DNA from: Clostridiales bacterium
Lineage (GTDB): Bacteria > Bacillota > Clostridia > Christensenellales > Borkfalkiaceae
Direction: 5' to 3'
Assembly: GCA_015055945.1 (NCBI GenBank)
Contig: SVHH01000001.1
Coordinates: 186,001-250,000, forward strand
DNA length: 64,000 bases
The position numbers and the translations under genes are program-made. Positions 1-7,105 of the stretch are shown piece by piece. The first letter of the stretch is position 1, and each line of letters begins with the position of its first letter. The notes beneath the pieces were generated by a model. That model was not told the DNA's origin, searched no databases, and saw nothing but the letters and a program-made list of their open reading frames with translations.

Positions 1-1497
1 AGTTACTGCTTCACCAGTTTCAAACGCAACGAGTGAACCTGTCGCTCTTCTTTCGATATCGCCCTTAAATTCTTCATAACCGTAGAAAAGTGTATTGAAA
101 ACGCCTTCACCACGGGTTTCGGTCAAGAATTGACTCTTATAACCGAACAAACCCCTTGCAGGTACTTTAAATTCAAGTCTAATACGACTACCTATATTTT
201 CCATCTGTATAAGTTCGCCCTTTCTAACGCCCATACTTGAGAAAACGCTTCCAGTTTTATCTTCGGGAACGTCAACGACAAGTCTTTCCATAGGCTCTAA
301 AATGGTGTCGCCGTCTTGTTTATACATAACTTTAGGCGCGCCTACTTGGAACTCGTAACCCGCTCTACGCATAGTTTCAATCAATATTGAAAGGTGCATT
401 TCACCACGACCACACACGCGGTATGAGTCTGCCGAATCAGTTTCTTCAACGCGAAGTGAAACGTCTTTTAACATTTCCTTAAACAATCTATCACGAAGAT
501 GTCTTGTAGTAACGAACTTGCCTTCTTTACCCGCAAACGGGCTGTCGTTTACAGAGAAAAGCATTTCTACTGTAGGCTCACTTATTTTAACGAAAGGTAC
601 GGGTTCAACGAGTTCGGGCGAACAAATAGTGTCGCCGATAGAGATGTTCTCTAAACCACTTACGCAAACTATATCGCCTGCCTTTGCATTTTCAACAGAA
701 ACCCTTTGTAAACCTTCGATTTGGTACATACTAACGAGTTTACCTTTGACTTCTTTTCCAGTTACGTTAAAGTTGCAAGTTTGAACGTCTTGGTTAATAG
801 CAATCTTACCGCGTTCAATTCTACCGATACCTATTCTACCAACGTATTCGTTATAGTCGATTGATGAAACTAGCATTTGGAAAGGCGCGTCCATATCAAC
901 TTCTTGCGGTTCAAAATGGTTTATAATAGTATCGAAAAGAGGCGTTAAATCAGTGCCCGGAGTTTTATAGTCTAAAGTTGCAGTGCCTGCCCTACCCGAA
1001 CAAAAAATAATGGGACTGTCAATTTGATCGTCGCTTGCGTTAAGATCGAATAAGAGTTCCAAAATTTCATCTTGAACTTCAGAAAGTCTTGCATCGGGAC
1101 GGTCGATTTTATTTACGACTATAATAAGTTTATGGTTGAGTTCCAACGCCTTTTGCATAACGAAACGCGTTTGCGGCATAGGTCCTTCACAAGCGTCAAC
1201 GAGAACGAGAACGCCATTTACCATTTTTAAAACACGTTCAACTTCGCCACCGAAGTCCGCGTGTCCGGGGGTGTCTACGATATTGATTTTTACACCGTTA
1301 TAAAATGCAGAAGTGTTCTTTGCTAAAATGGTTATGCCCCTTTCGCGTTCAATGTCGCCAGAGTCCATAACTCTATCCATAACTTCTTGATTATCACGGA
1401 AAATACCGCCCTGCTTTAACATTTCGTTAACCAAAGTAGTTTTGCCGTGGTCAACGTGCGCAATAATTGCAACGTTTCTTACGTCTGTCCTTTTCAA
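1..1497 (-). CDS. typA: Ribosome-associated GTPase TypA/BipA (C-terminus beyond window)
   Basis: Translational GTPase that acts on the ribosome in stress and cold adaptation. The 499 visible residues contain G1 AHVDHGKTT (13-21), the switch/G3 motif DTPGH (75-79) and G4 NKID (129-132), followed by EF-Tu-like domain II and EF-G-like domains III/V. The family is about 605-615 residues, so roughly 100 C-terminal residues lie left of base 1. The start is taken as TTG at 1497, about 10 bases after an AAAGGA-type ribosome-binding site near 1508-1514; no ATG fits in frame. It is the last visible gene of a three-gene minus-strand unit with the NUDIX gene (stop at 1543). BipA's GTPase order and the HVDHGKTT motif make the family assignment secure. 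Confidence 0.95.
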   Translation of the reverse strand, partial: MKRTDVRNVAIIAHVDHGKTTLVNEMLKQGGIFRDNQEVMDRVMDSGDIERERGITILAKNTSAFYNGVKINIVDTPGHADFGGEVERVLKMVNGVLVLVDACEGPMPQTRFVMQKALELNHKLIIVVNKIDRPDARLSEVQDEILELLFDLNASDDQIDSPIIFCSGRAGTATLDYKTPGTDLTPLFDTIINHFEPQEVDMDAPFQMLVSSIDYNEYVGRIGIGRIERGKIAINQDVQTCNFNVTGKEVKGKLVSMYQIEGLQRVSVENAKAGDIVCVSGLENISIGDTICSPELVEPVPFVKISEPTVEMLFSVNDSPFAGKEGKFVTTRHLRDRLFKEMLKDVSLRVEETDSADSYRVCGRGEMHLSILIETMRRAGYEFQVGAPKVMYKQDGDTILEPMERLVVDVPEDKTGSVFSSMGVRKGELIQMENIGSRIRLEFKVPARGLFGYKSQFLTETRGEGVFNTLFYGYEEFKGDIERRATGSLVAFETGEAVT

Positions 1498-1542
1498 AAT
1501 AGTGTCCGTCCTTTTAGATGTTTATATCTTTTCCCCTTGCGG

Positions 1543-2061
1543 TTATAAAACGCTGAGAAGTGCAATCAAAGTCTTACCGTCCTTAATTTCACCGCTTTCA
1601 ATCATTTTCTTAACCGTTTGCAAATCAAACCATTGTGCTCTTAAAAATTCATCGTCGTCTAAGTGTTGGTTGGTTTTTTTAACGTTTTCCGCGCGATAAA
1701 TCCTTATAATTTCATTACTGTACGCCGTTGTAGGATACACGTCGAAAAGTTTTGTAACGCTTTCCGCCTTTAAACCACATTCTTCTTCCAACTCACGGAT
1801 AGCGGTTTGTTCGGGCGTTTCACCTTGGTTAAGTTTCCCCGCGGGGATTTCCCAAATTTCTTCTGCATATGGATAGCGGAATTGTTTAACCAACAAAACC
1901 TTACCGTCTACTATGCACAAAATACAACTGCCACCCAAGTGTTCAACAACTTCTCTAATAGCGGTGTTGCCGTTAGGAAGAAGTGCGTTATCTTTTCTTA
2001 CGTTTATAATTTTACCTTTGTAAAGATAATTCTTTTCAAGGGTTTTTTCTTCAAATTCCAT
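1543..2061 (-). CDS. nudF: NUDIX hydrolase, ADP-ribose pyrophosphatase type
   Basis: Predicted to cleave ADP-ribose (or a related nucleoside diphosphate sugar) to AMP and ribose 5-phosphate in the cytoplasm. The protein is 172 residues, normal for the family. A complete Nudix box runs from G75 to L97 (G-x5-E-x7-REL-EE-x-GL). The residues before it (FRYPYAEEIWEIPAGKL) are the usual ADP-ribose pyrophosphatase signature. ATG at 2061 lies inside the end of the upstream gene (11-base overlap), with AAGGACG as ribosome-binding site, so translation is probably coupled. Substrate is inferred from family similarity only. Confidence 0.88.
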   Translation of the reverse strand: MEFEEKTLEKNYLYKGKIINVRKDNALLPNGNTAIREVVEHLGGSCILCIVDGKVLLVKQFRYPYAEEIWEIPAGKLNQGETPEQTAIRELEEECGLKAESVTKLFDVYPTTAYSNEIIRIYRAENVKKTNQHLDDDEFLRAQWFDLQTVKKMIESGEIKDGKTLIALLSVL

Positions 2062-2857
2062 TTAAAACGTCCTTAATAAGTTTGGTTACTTTACCTACTC
2101 TACCAAAGAACATAAACACGTTTGCTTTTGCAACGTTCTTGTAAGCGATAAACGCGTATTGAATAGCATCTTTGTCATCGCTTTCTAATACGCTGTCTAA
2201 CATATCGATAACGAGAGTAATTTCTTCTTTAGCAGTGTCTTTTAATTTGCTGTCCTTAACTTTTTGCTTATCCGCAGCCAAAATATCTCTAATTGCTTTA
2301 AGGCTTTTACCGTAAGCCTTCATCAAAAGTTCTCTTTCTCTTCTTTCAGTTTGCACCTTTTCAGCAAGTTCTTTAGCCTTTAAGCCTTCTTGAGCGTTTA
2401 ACGCTTCAATAGGATCTTGAATAGTTCCGTCAACAACGCCTTCCATAAGCATTTTTATAACGTTAACGAACGGCTTAATCATAGCCGCAGTAAACGCTTC
2501 ATACGCCGCTGAGCGGCTGCCGTCTACAAAGAAGTATCTACTTAATAGTTGGTTGAAATCTATGCGCTTTGCATCGATATCAACTAAAATATTAAATACG
2601 AACGCCAAGAGTTCGCGTGATGATGCGGGCGTTACAAATTCGCCCTTATCTGCTTGTTGGCTCTTAACAAAGTATTTTCTTTGTGCTTCCATATAATCAA
2701 AATCATTAAGACAATTTTTTAAGATTGCAATAATGGTATCTGACATAGCGATTGATCTTAAGAAGTTCGCAAGTTTTACGTCAGCAATAATGTACTTACT
2801 TTCAATCAAATCGTCCGCACTTTCTAAAAACAAATTCAATTCATCTACTTTAGTCAT
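2051..2857 (-). CDS. Conserved helical protein of unknown function
   Basis: I do not recognise a characterised family. The 268-residue product is predicted soluble and almost entirely helical, rich in Lys/Glu/Asp/Leu, with no signal peptide, membrane segment, Cys cluster or nucleotide-binding motif. A charged stretch about two thirds along (QTERRERELLMKAYG) looks like coiled coil. An in-frame ATG exists at 2887, but the ATG at 2857 is preceded by TTTGGAGATAGAATT, a good ribosome-binding site, so that start is used. It heads a unit with the NUDIX hydrolase and typA under the promoter at 2980-3008. The C-terminus overlaps the NUDIX start by 11 bases. Confidence 0.7.
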   Translation of the reverse strand: MTKVDELNLFLESADDLIESKYIIADVKLANFLRSIAMSDTIIAILKNCLNDFDYMEAQRKYFVKSQQADKGEFVTPASSRELLAFVFNILVDIDAKRIDFNQLLSRYFFVDGSRSAAYEAFTAAMIKPFVNVIKMLMEGVVDGTIQDPIEALNAQEGLKAKELAEKVQTERRERELLMKAYGKSLKAIRDILAADKQKVKDSKLKDTAKEEITLVIDMLDSVLESDDKDAIQYAFIAYKNVAKANVFMFFGRVGKVTKLIKDVLNGI

Positions 2858-2979
2858 AATTCTATCTCCAAAATCGTTTAAGTTCATTTTTTAAATAAGT
2901 CTTGGCGGCGTGATACTAATTTAAAAATACATCCACCTAAATTTTATAGATTTAAACATAAACCCATTTTTACTTATAT

Positions 2980-3008
2980 ATTATACCATAATACTTTGGC
3001 TTTATAAA
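2980..3008 (-). promoter_or_regulatory. Promoter of the unknown gene-NUDIX-typA unit
   Basis: On the minus strand: TTTATA (3008-3003), 17-base spacer, TATAAT (2985-2980), with TGG before the -10 (extended -10). It implies a leader of about 115 bases before ATG 2857. It is back to back with the plus-strand promoter at 3049-3076, leaving about 40 bases between the two -35 elements. Confidence 0.7.
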
Positions 3009-3048
3009 CTTTTTTTGTCATAATTTTGCAAATTTTTTAATAAAGTTC

Positions 3049-3076
3049 TTTACAAAATCTGTTTTTGTGGTATAAT
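3049..3076 (+). promoter_or_regulatory. Promoter of the DUF4364 gene
   Basis: TTTACA (3049-3054), 16-base spacer, TATAAT (3071-3076), preceded by TGTGG. The predicted transcript starts near 3083 and has a leader of about 150 bases. Confidence 0.75.
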
Positions 3077-3082
3077 AAACGC

Positions 3083-3233
3083 AGCGCTTCTTTCGGAGAA
3101 GAAGCAATGCTATCGCATTTAACGCGTTTTACGCGTTGCTGCTATATTGTAATAGGTCGTAAAAATGCCCTTGCGAGCAAACATTTTTACTCGTATTATA
3201 ATAATTGAACAATAGCGTGGAGATGTATGTGTT
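3083..3233 (+). promoter_or_regulatory. Hairpin-rich 5' leader of the DUF4364 gene
   Basis: The leader holds a chain of short hairpins: GCTTCTT/AAGAAGC (3086-3106), AATGC/GCATT (just after), AACGCG/CGCGTT near 3120-3136, then TAAAAATG/CATTTTTA flanking GCCCTTGCGAGC (about 3160-3190). I could not match it to a known riboswitch. It may be a structured leader or a dispersed palindromic repeat inserted between promoter and gene. The 375 bases between the two flanking genes hold only this and the two promoters. Confidence 0.5.
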
Positions 3234-3758
3234 ATGCAAGTCAAAGGAGACTCATCACTTAACAAGTTAATATTGTTGTTCGTCTTTGACAAGATGGAAG
3301 TGCCGCTTTCGGAAAATACGGTGCTTGATATGTGTTGTTCGTCAAACAACTGGCTTGCTTATATGGATTGTCAGCCCATATTAAACCAACTTCTTGACTG
3401 TGGTTGGATTTATAATATCGGTAACGCTGGCGAACCGCTTTACACCATCACCCCCGACGGAAGAATTTGCTTGGCAAACTTTTTTATAAACATCCCTGCA
3501 TCTACTCGTGAAGAAATTGCGCTTTTCATTAAAAGCAACCGCACCAAATATCGCAGAAAACAAGAATGTGTTGCCGATTATTTTATGAATAAGGACGGCA
3601 CTTATACGGCGTATCTTAAGATTATCGAGCCCGCCCAACCCGTTTTAGAATTAAAACTCGTTGTGCCCAACCGCCAAATTGCCAAGGATATTTATAAAAA
3701 ATGGGGTGAAAAGGCCGCGGACGTTTACCGTAACGTATATGAAAATTTAGTTGACTAA
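3234..3758 (+). CDS. DUF4364 family protein
   Basis: A 174-residue cytoplasmic protein matching the DUF4364 family of Clostridia and relatives in length and layout. The N-terminal about 80 residues have the helix pattern of a winged-helix domain (LNKLILLFVFDKM...PLSENTVLDM...), ending in a wing-like YTITPDGRICL. The C-terminal part is mixed alpha/beta, ending ADVYRNVYENLVD. Function is unknown; a DNA-binding regulator is a family-level guess. ATG 3234 is used although GGAG is about 11 bases upstream, slightly long. The next gene follows 31 bases later and is probably co-transcribed. Confidence 0.8.
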   Translation: MQVKGDSSLNKLILLFVFDKMEVPLSENTVLDMCCSSNNWLAYMDCQPILNQLLDCGWIYNIGNAGEPLYTITPDGRICLANFFINIPASTREEIALFIKSNRTKYRRKQECVADYFMNKDGTYTAYLKIIEPAQPVLELKLVVPNRQIAKDIYKKWGEKAADVYRNVYENLVD

Positions 3759-3789
3759 TTTATATTTTGACATCATAAGGAGAATTCAA

Positions 3790-4068
3790 ATGCAAACTTA
3801 CATGACCAAAGGTACGTGTTCAAGACAAATCTTGTTTGACGTTACCCCCGATATGAAACTTCAAAACGTAAAATTTATAGGCGGATGCAGCGGAAACTTA
3901 CAAGCCGTTGCAAGACTTGTTAACGGCAAACCCATTGATGAAGTTATAGCGCTCTTAAAGGGAATTAAATGCAGAAGCAACACTTCTTGCGGCGACCAAC
4001 TTGCCACTGCATTAGAAGAATATAAATATAAACTTGCACACCCTGTAGAAGACAAGAAAAACAAGTAA
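3790..4068 (+). CDS. TSCPD domain protein (TIGR03905 family)
   Basis: A 92-residue protein carrying the TSCPD-type C-terminal signature (NTSCGDQLATALEEY, with TSCGDQL in place of TSCPDQL) and an IGGCSGNLQAV motif. Similar domains occur at the C-terminus of some vitamin B12-dependent ribonucleotide reductases, where cysteines help handle the radical or metal; the free-standing version has no established role. An upstream in-frame start at 3751 overlaps the DUF4364 stop, but AAGGAG sits directly before ATG 3790, so the shorter form is chosen. It ends just before a strong terminator. Confidence 0.8.
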   Translation: MQTYMTKGTCSRQILFDVTPDMKLQNVKFIGGCSGNLQAVARLVNGKPIDEVIALLKGIKCRSNTSCGDQLATALEEYKYKLAHPVEDKKNK

Positions 4069-4077
4069 ATTGCTAAT

Positions 4078-4107
4078 AAAAGCGGCTTTATATAAAGCCG
4101 CTTTTTT
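4078..4107 (+). terminator. Intrinsic terminator after the TSCPD gene
   Basis: A perfect 13-base inverted repeat (AAAAGCGGCTTTA, 4078-4090, with its complement 4093-4105) followed by a T tract. Confidence 0.9.
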
Positions 4108-4138
4108 ATTTTAGGAAAAGCATTTTTTTAAATAGGTA

Positions 4139-4167
4139 TTGATTTTTTTAAGGTTTTATAGTATAAT
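4139..4167 (+). promoter_or_regulatory. Promoter of the cytidylate kinase-like gene
   Basis: TTGATT (4139-4144), 17-base spacer, TATAAT (4162-4167), about 70 bases before the ATG. Confidence 0.75.
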
Positions 4168-4236
4168 TATTATAGAAATAAAAGTTACTACTTTTTATTT
4201 TTAACTAAAAAAATCTTTAATATATAGGTAAGGCTT

Positions 4237-4863
4237 ATGATTATTGTAACTATCAGTCGTGAATTTGGCAGTGGCGGTAGAGAATTAGGCAAGCGTATTG
4301 CGGAAGTTTTGGGATACGATTACTATGACCGTCAAATTATTTCTACAATAGCAGAGCGCCACGATATGGATGAAAAGTTCGTTGACGCCGCTCTTAACAG
4401 CAATCTTTTGCAAACTATTCCCCTAACCTTTAGCCACTCTTTTGGTACACCTATGGTTGTGCATGCACCGCAAACTAAACTTTTAATTGAACAAAGACAG
4501 GTTATTGAAGAAATTGCAAAACAAGGTAGAGACTGTGTTATCGTTGGTAGAAATGCCGACGTAATTTTGAACGATCTCAACCCCTTCAATATCTTCGTAT
4601 GCGCAGAAATGGACGCTAAGATTAAGCGTTGCAGAGAACGCGCCGACCATGATGAACAATTATCAGATAAGGCGCTTAAGAAAAATATTCAACGCATAGA
4701 TAAAAACCGTGCTCGTACGAGATTTTTGATTGCGGATGGCGAATGGGGGCATAGAAAGGCTTATCACCTTATCGTAAACACAACCGACTGGGATTTAGGC
4801 GAACTTGCTCATTCAGTTGCAGATATGGTTAAGCGCTGGGCAAAACAACAAACTAAAGAATAA
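4237..4863 (+). CDS. Cytidylate kinase-like family protein
   Basis: A 208-residue P-loop kinase relative (cytidylate kinase-like family). The N-terminus MIIVTISREFGSGGRELG (residues 1-18) is the characteristic variant P-loop, and YDRQIIS and VIVGRNADVIL are typical of the group. Family members are annotated as nucleotide kinases, but the natural substrate is not established; this is not the canonical Cmk. TAAGG lies 4 bases before the ATG. It is a single-gene unit between its own promoter and terminator. Confidence 0.88.
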   Translation: MIIVTISREFGSGGRELGKRIAEVLGYDYYDRQIISTIAERHDMDEKFVDAALNSNLLQTIPLTFSHSFGTPMVVHAPQTKLLIEQRQVIEEIAKQGRDCVIVGRNADVILNDLNPFNIFVCAEMDAKIKRCRERADHDEQLSDKALKKNIQRIDKNRARTRFLIADGEWGHRKAYHLIVNTTDWDLGELAHSVADMVKRWAKQQTKE

Positions 4864-4869
4864 CAACTT

Positions 4870-4904
4870 AAAACACGGCAAAAAATTTGCCGTGTTTTCT
4901 TTTT
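4870..4904 (+). terminator. Intrinsic terminator after the cytidylate kinase-like gene
   Basis: Stem AAAACACGGCAAA (4870-4882) with TTTGCCGTGTTTT (4886-4898) and a short T-rich tail. Confidence 0.85.
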
Positions 4905-4918
4905 ATAACAAAAAGTAA

Positions 4919-4948
4919 TGGACTTAACACACGAATAAGTTGTATAAT
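4919..4948 (+). promoter_or_regulatory. Promoter of trmO, placing the transcript start at the ATG
   Basis: TGGACT (4919-4924, 4 of 6 consensus bases), 18-base spacer, TATAAT (4943-4948). Seven bases after the -10 is the A of ATG 4955, so the mRNA may be leaderless. Confidence 0.55.
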
Positions 4949-4954
4949 ATGGTT

Positions 4955-5638
4955 ATGGAAAATTTTCAAGTTAAACCCATCGGTTATATAAAAAGTGATT
5001 TTAGCGAAAAGTTCGGTATACCCCGCCAAAGTGGTAGAGCGCCCAGTCTAAAGGCAAAGGTAATATTTCATCCCGAATATAGAAGTGATGATGCTCTGCG
5101 CGGGATAGAAGGCTTTACACACCTATGGATACTTTTTGACTTTTCTAAAGCGCATAAGGATGAATTTTCACCGCTAGTTCGCCCACCGCGCCTTGGTGGA
5201 AACAAAAAAGTGGGGGTTTTTGCAAGTCGCTCACCTTTCCGCCCCAATCATATAGGGCTTTCTTCAGTTAAGTTTGAAAAACTTGAAAAAACCGAAAAAT
5301 ACGGTACCGTTATCGTTATTTCAGGTGCAGACTTACTTGACGGCACGCCTATTTACGACGTAAAACCATATCTTCCATTTACCGATTGCCACCCCGATGC
5401 TAAGGGCGGTTACGCGGAAGAATTAAAGGATTATAAATTAAAAGTAAACCTTTGCGATGAAGTGTTTTCACTTCTTTCGCAAGAGAAAATTGATGCGCTT
5501 ACCGAATGTTTAGCAGACGACCCCCGACCTTCTTATCAAGACGACGGCAAGGAATACGGTCTAACCTTTGCTGGCGTAAACCTAAAATTCACCGTTCAAA
5601 ACGGCACGCTTACCGTAATAAGCGCACAAAAAATATAA
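4955..5638 (+). CDS. trmO: tRNA (N6-threonylcarbamoyladenosine37-N6)-methyltransferase TrmO
   Basis: SAM-dependent methyltransferase that adds a methyl group to t6A37 of ACN-decoding tRNAs. The protein (227 residues from this start) shows the family's PIGYIKSDF at the N-terminus, the GIEGFTHLWILFDF strand, the VGVFASRSPFRPNHIGLS motif and the C-terminal DDPRPSYQDDGKEYG loop. Upstream in-frame starts (TTG 4940, ATG 4949) lie in or beside the -10 element, so ATG 4955 is preferred. No ribosome-binding site precedes it. It ends at a bidirectional terminator. Confidence 0.9.
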   Translation: MENFQVKPIGYIKSDFSEKFGIPRQSGRAPSLKAKVIFHPEYRSDDALRGIEGFTHLWILFDFSKAHKDEFSPLVRPPRLGGNKKVGVFASRSPFRPNHIGLSSVKFEKLEKTEKYGTVIVISGADLLDGTPIYDVKPYLPFTDCHPDAKGGYAEELKDYKLKVNLCDEVFSLLSQEKIDALTECLADDPRPSYQDDGKEYGLTFAGVNLKFTVQNGTLTVISAQKI

Positions 5639-5640
5639 AT

Positions 5641-5670
5641 AAAACTCCTATCAAATGATAGGAGTTTTTT
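5641..5670. terminator. Bidirectional terminator between trmO and the membrane gene
   Basis: Perfect stem AAAACTCCTATCA (5641-5653) with its complement (5656-5668), T-rich on both strands. It serves the converging genes. Confidence 0.88.
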
Positions 5671-5671
5671 G

Positions 5672-6016
5672 TTAGTTTTCTTCTAATTCTTTATTAGGTT
5701 TTTTGTTTTTTGACGACTTGGCAATATTGTTTAACCTTTCCGTAACTTTTTCCTTTATTTTCTTTACTTTTCTAGTAACTATAATCATTAGTATTTCAAT
5801 AATGATTGAAGTTATCATAAAGTTAAGGGCGCAGCCCGCTATAATCGTAGATATAAACGATAAATGTTGAGTTGATAAATAGATGCTGTAAACGGTTATT
5901 CCAAGCGATATGAATTTCATAACACGCTTAGCGTATTTATAAGTTTTTTTGGCAACAGTTTTCGCTTTTTTGGTGTTGAACTTATCAAATAGCGACAACA
6001 CTACATAAACTATCAA
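5672..6016 (-). CDS. Membrane protein, downstream part of a stop-interrupted frame
   Basis: A 114-residue hydrophobic protein starting with TTG 6016. Transmembrane segments are visible at the very N-terminus, around residues 35-50 and around 55-80, followed by a Lys-rich cytoplasmic tail (KKIKEKVTERLNNIAKS). I recognise no family. The same frame is open upstream to a TAA at 6058-6056 and encodes more membrane-like residues (VVNLCLLVFAVIYL), and beyond the TAA it continues as the 46-residue ORF at 6056-6196. The TTG start would cut a transmembrane helix in half and has no ribosome-binding site, so this is probably the 3' part of an interrupted gene. Confidence 0.5.
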   Translation of the reverse strand: MIVYVVLSLFDKFNTKKAKTVAKKTYKYAKRVMKFISLGITVYSIYLSTQHLSFISTIIAGCALNFMITSIIIEILMIIVTRKVKKIKEKVTERLNNIAKSSKNKKPNKELEEN

Positions 6017-6055
6017 ATAGATAACCGCAAAAACAAGTAAGCATAAGTTTACAAC

Positions 6056-6196
6056 TTATTTTTCATTTGTAACCGTTGATAAATAAGCAAGCAACGCTAT
6101 ATTTGCCAACTGCGTCAATAGGTTAAAAATAAAAAATATTGTTTTTAACACACTCAAAACGCGACTGAAAAAAGGTTTCTTTTCGTTACTATTCAT
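6056..6196 (-). CDS. 46-residue membrane ORF, upstream part of the same interrupted frame
   Basis: ATG 6196 overlaps the end of the DUF1295 gene by 8 bases (ATGAATAG), a typical coupled arrangement. The product is a short polar N-terminus (MNSNEKKPFFSRV), one transmembrane helix (about residues 18-40) and TNEK before TAA. It is in the same frame as the 114-residue ORF and separated from its open frame only by that TAA. Read through, the product would be about 173 residues with four helices. It is either a small independent protein or the 5' half of a gene broken by one nonsense codon. Confidence 0.5.
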   Translation of the reverse strand: MNSNEKKPFFSRVLSVLKTIFFIFNLLTQLANIALLAYLSTVTNEK

Positions 6197-7082
6197 CTTT
6201 TGCCGCTGCCTTAAATTTGTTTGCTATTAACTTAATAGGAATAAGCGCGTCGGTTTTCTCTTTATATTCTTCAAAACCTTTCTTTCTTGACTGCCTAAGG
6301 TCGGCAACGGGTGCGCTAAAGAATACGAACATAAGCGTTAACGCTATTGCACCGATAAACATATATGCGGTTGACGGCTTAGCGCAGAAGGTTGCAAACA
6401 TAATTGCCCACCAAAATACAATTTCACCAAGATAGTTGGGGTGGCGAATATATTTCCAAGCACCTTCTTTGATTATTCCCCTTTCACCGCGTTTTTTGAA
6501 CGAATGAAGTTCAGTATCACTAATCGTTTGTAAAACAACAGCGCCGAATGCAATTACGTAGAAAATTATGCTGCCCGCGTTTACTGATGCGGGTTTTGTA
6601 AATACGTAAATAACAGGCATCATACAAGCATAAACCACGAAGGTTGGGAATAAATGTATTCCAAACAAATCAACGAAAGGATAATAATCCCCAGTTTTTT
6701 CTCTAAACATTTTATAACGCCAGTCTTCTTTGGTAAGGTTCTTAAAAGTATAAGCCCAGTTTGCAGTAAGGCGAATACCCCACAAGATGACAACAATAAG
6801 AGCAAAAACTTTTAACACGCTGTTAAGCCCGTTTTCAATTGCAAGCCCAACGACTATTACGATAGGTTGAACGCTCCAGTAAGGGTCGTACACGGATGAA
6901 TTGTTTATGATAAGGCTACCCAAATAAACGACACTGGTTGCACAAACATCCGCAGCAAGTACTTTAAGCAACACGATATTAGTAGGCATAAAATTGTAGC
7001 ACAACACCGCAACGGCAAGTGCAAGAATATAAACCGCCGCCAAATAACAATAACTTAGTTTTTTACTCTTTTTAAATTCCAT
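6189..7082 (-). CDS. DUF1295 / steroid 5-alpha reductase-fold membrane protein
   Basis: An integral membrane protein of 297 residues with about seven transmembrane segments. The C-terminal half carries the isoprenylcysteine methyltransferase/5-alpha reductase-like signature: RGIIKEGAWKYIRHPNYLGE (201-220) and, near the end, FFSAPVADLRQSRKKGFEEY. WGIRLTANW and WRYKMFR are also typical of DUF1295. Members are probably membrane oxidoreductases or methyltransferases acting on lipids; the substrate is unknown. AAAGGA precedes the ATG. It lies 23 bases after the EamA transporter gene and overlaps the 46-residue ORF, so all are probably one operon. Confidence 0.88.
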   Translation of the reverse strand: MEFKKSKKLSYCYLAAVYILALAVAVLCYNFMPTNIVLLKVLAADVCATSVVYLGSLIINNSSVYDPYWSVQPIVIVVGLAIENGLNSVLKVFALIVVILWGIRLTANWAYTFKNLTKEDWRYKMFREKTGDYYPFVDLFGIHLFPTFVVYACMMPVIYVFTKPASVNAGSIIFYVIAFGAVVLQTISDTELHSFKKRGERGIIKEGAWKYIRHPNYLGEIVFWWAIMFATFCAKPSTAYMFIGAIALTLMFVFFSAPVADLRQSRKKGFEEYKEKTDALIPIKLIANKFKAAAKDE

Positions 7083-7105
7083 AGTATTTTCCTTTATAAA
7101 TATAC

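Noticed and set aside
2858..2887. Upstream ATG 2887 as start of the unknown helical protein
   Set aside because: GGAG with good spacing lies in front of ATG 2857, and the ten extra residues have no such site.
3083..3233. Known riboswitch or T-box in the DUF4364 leader
   Set aside because: No T-box sequence, no terminator/antiterminator pair and no match to ligand-binding cores that I know.
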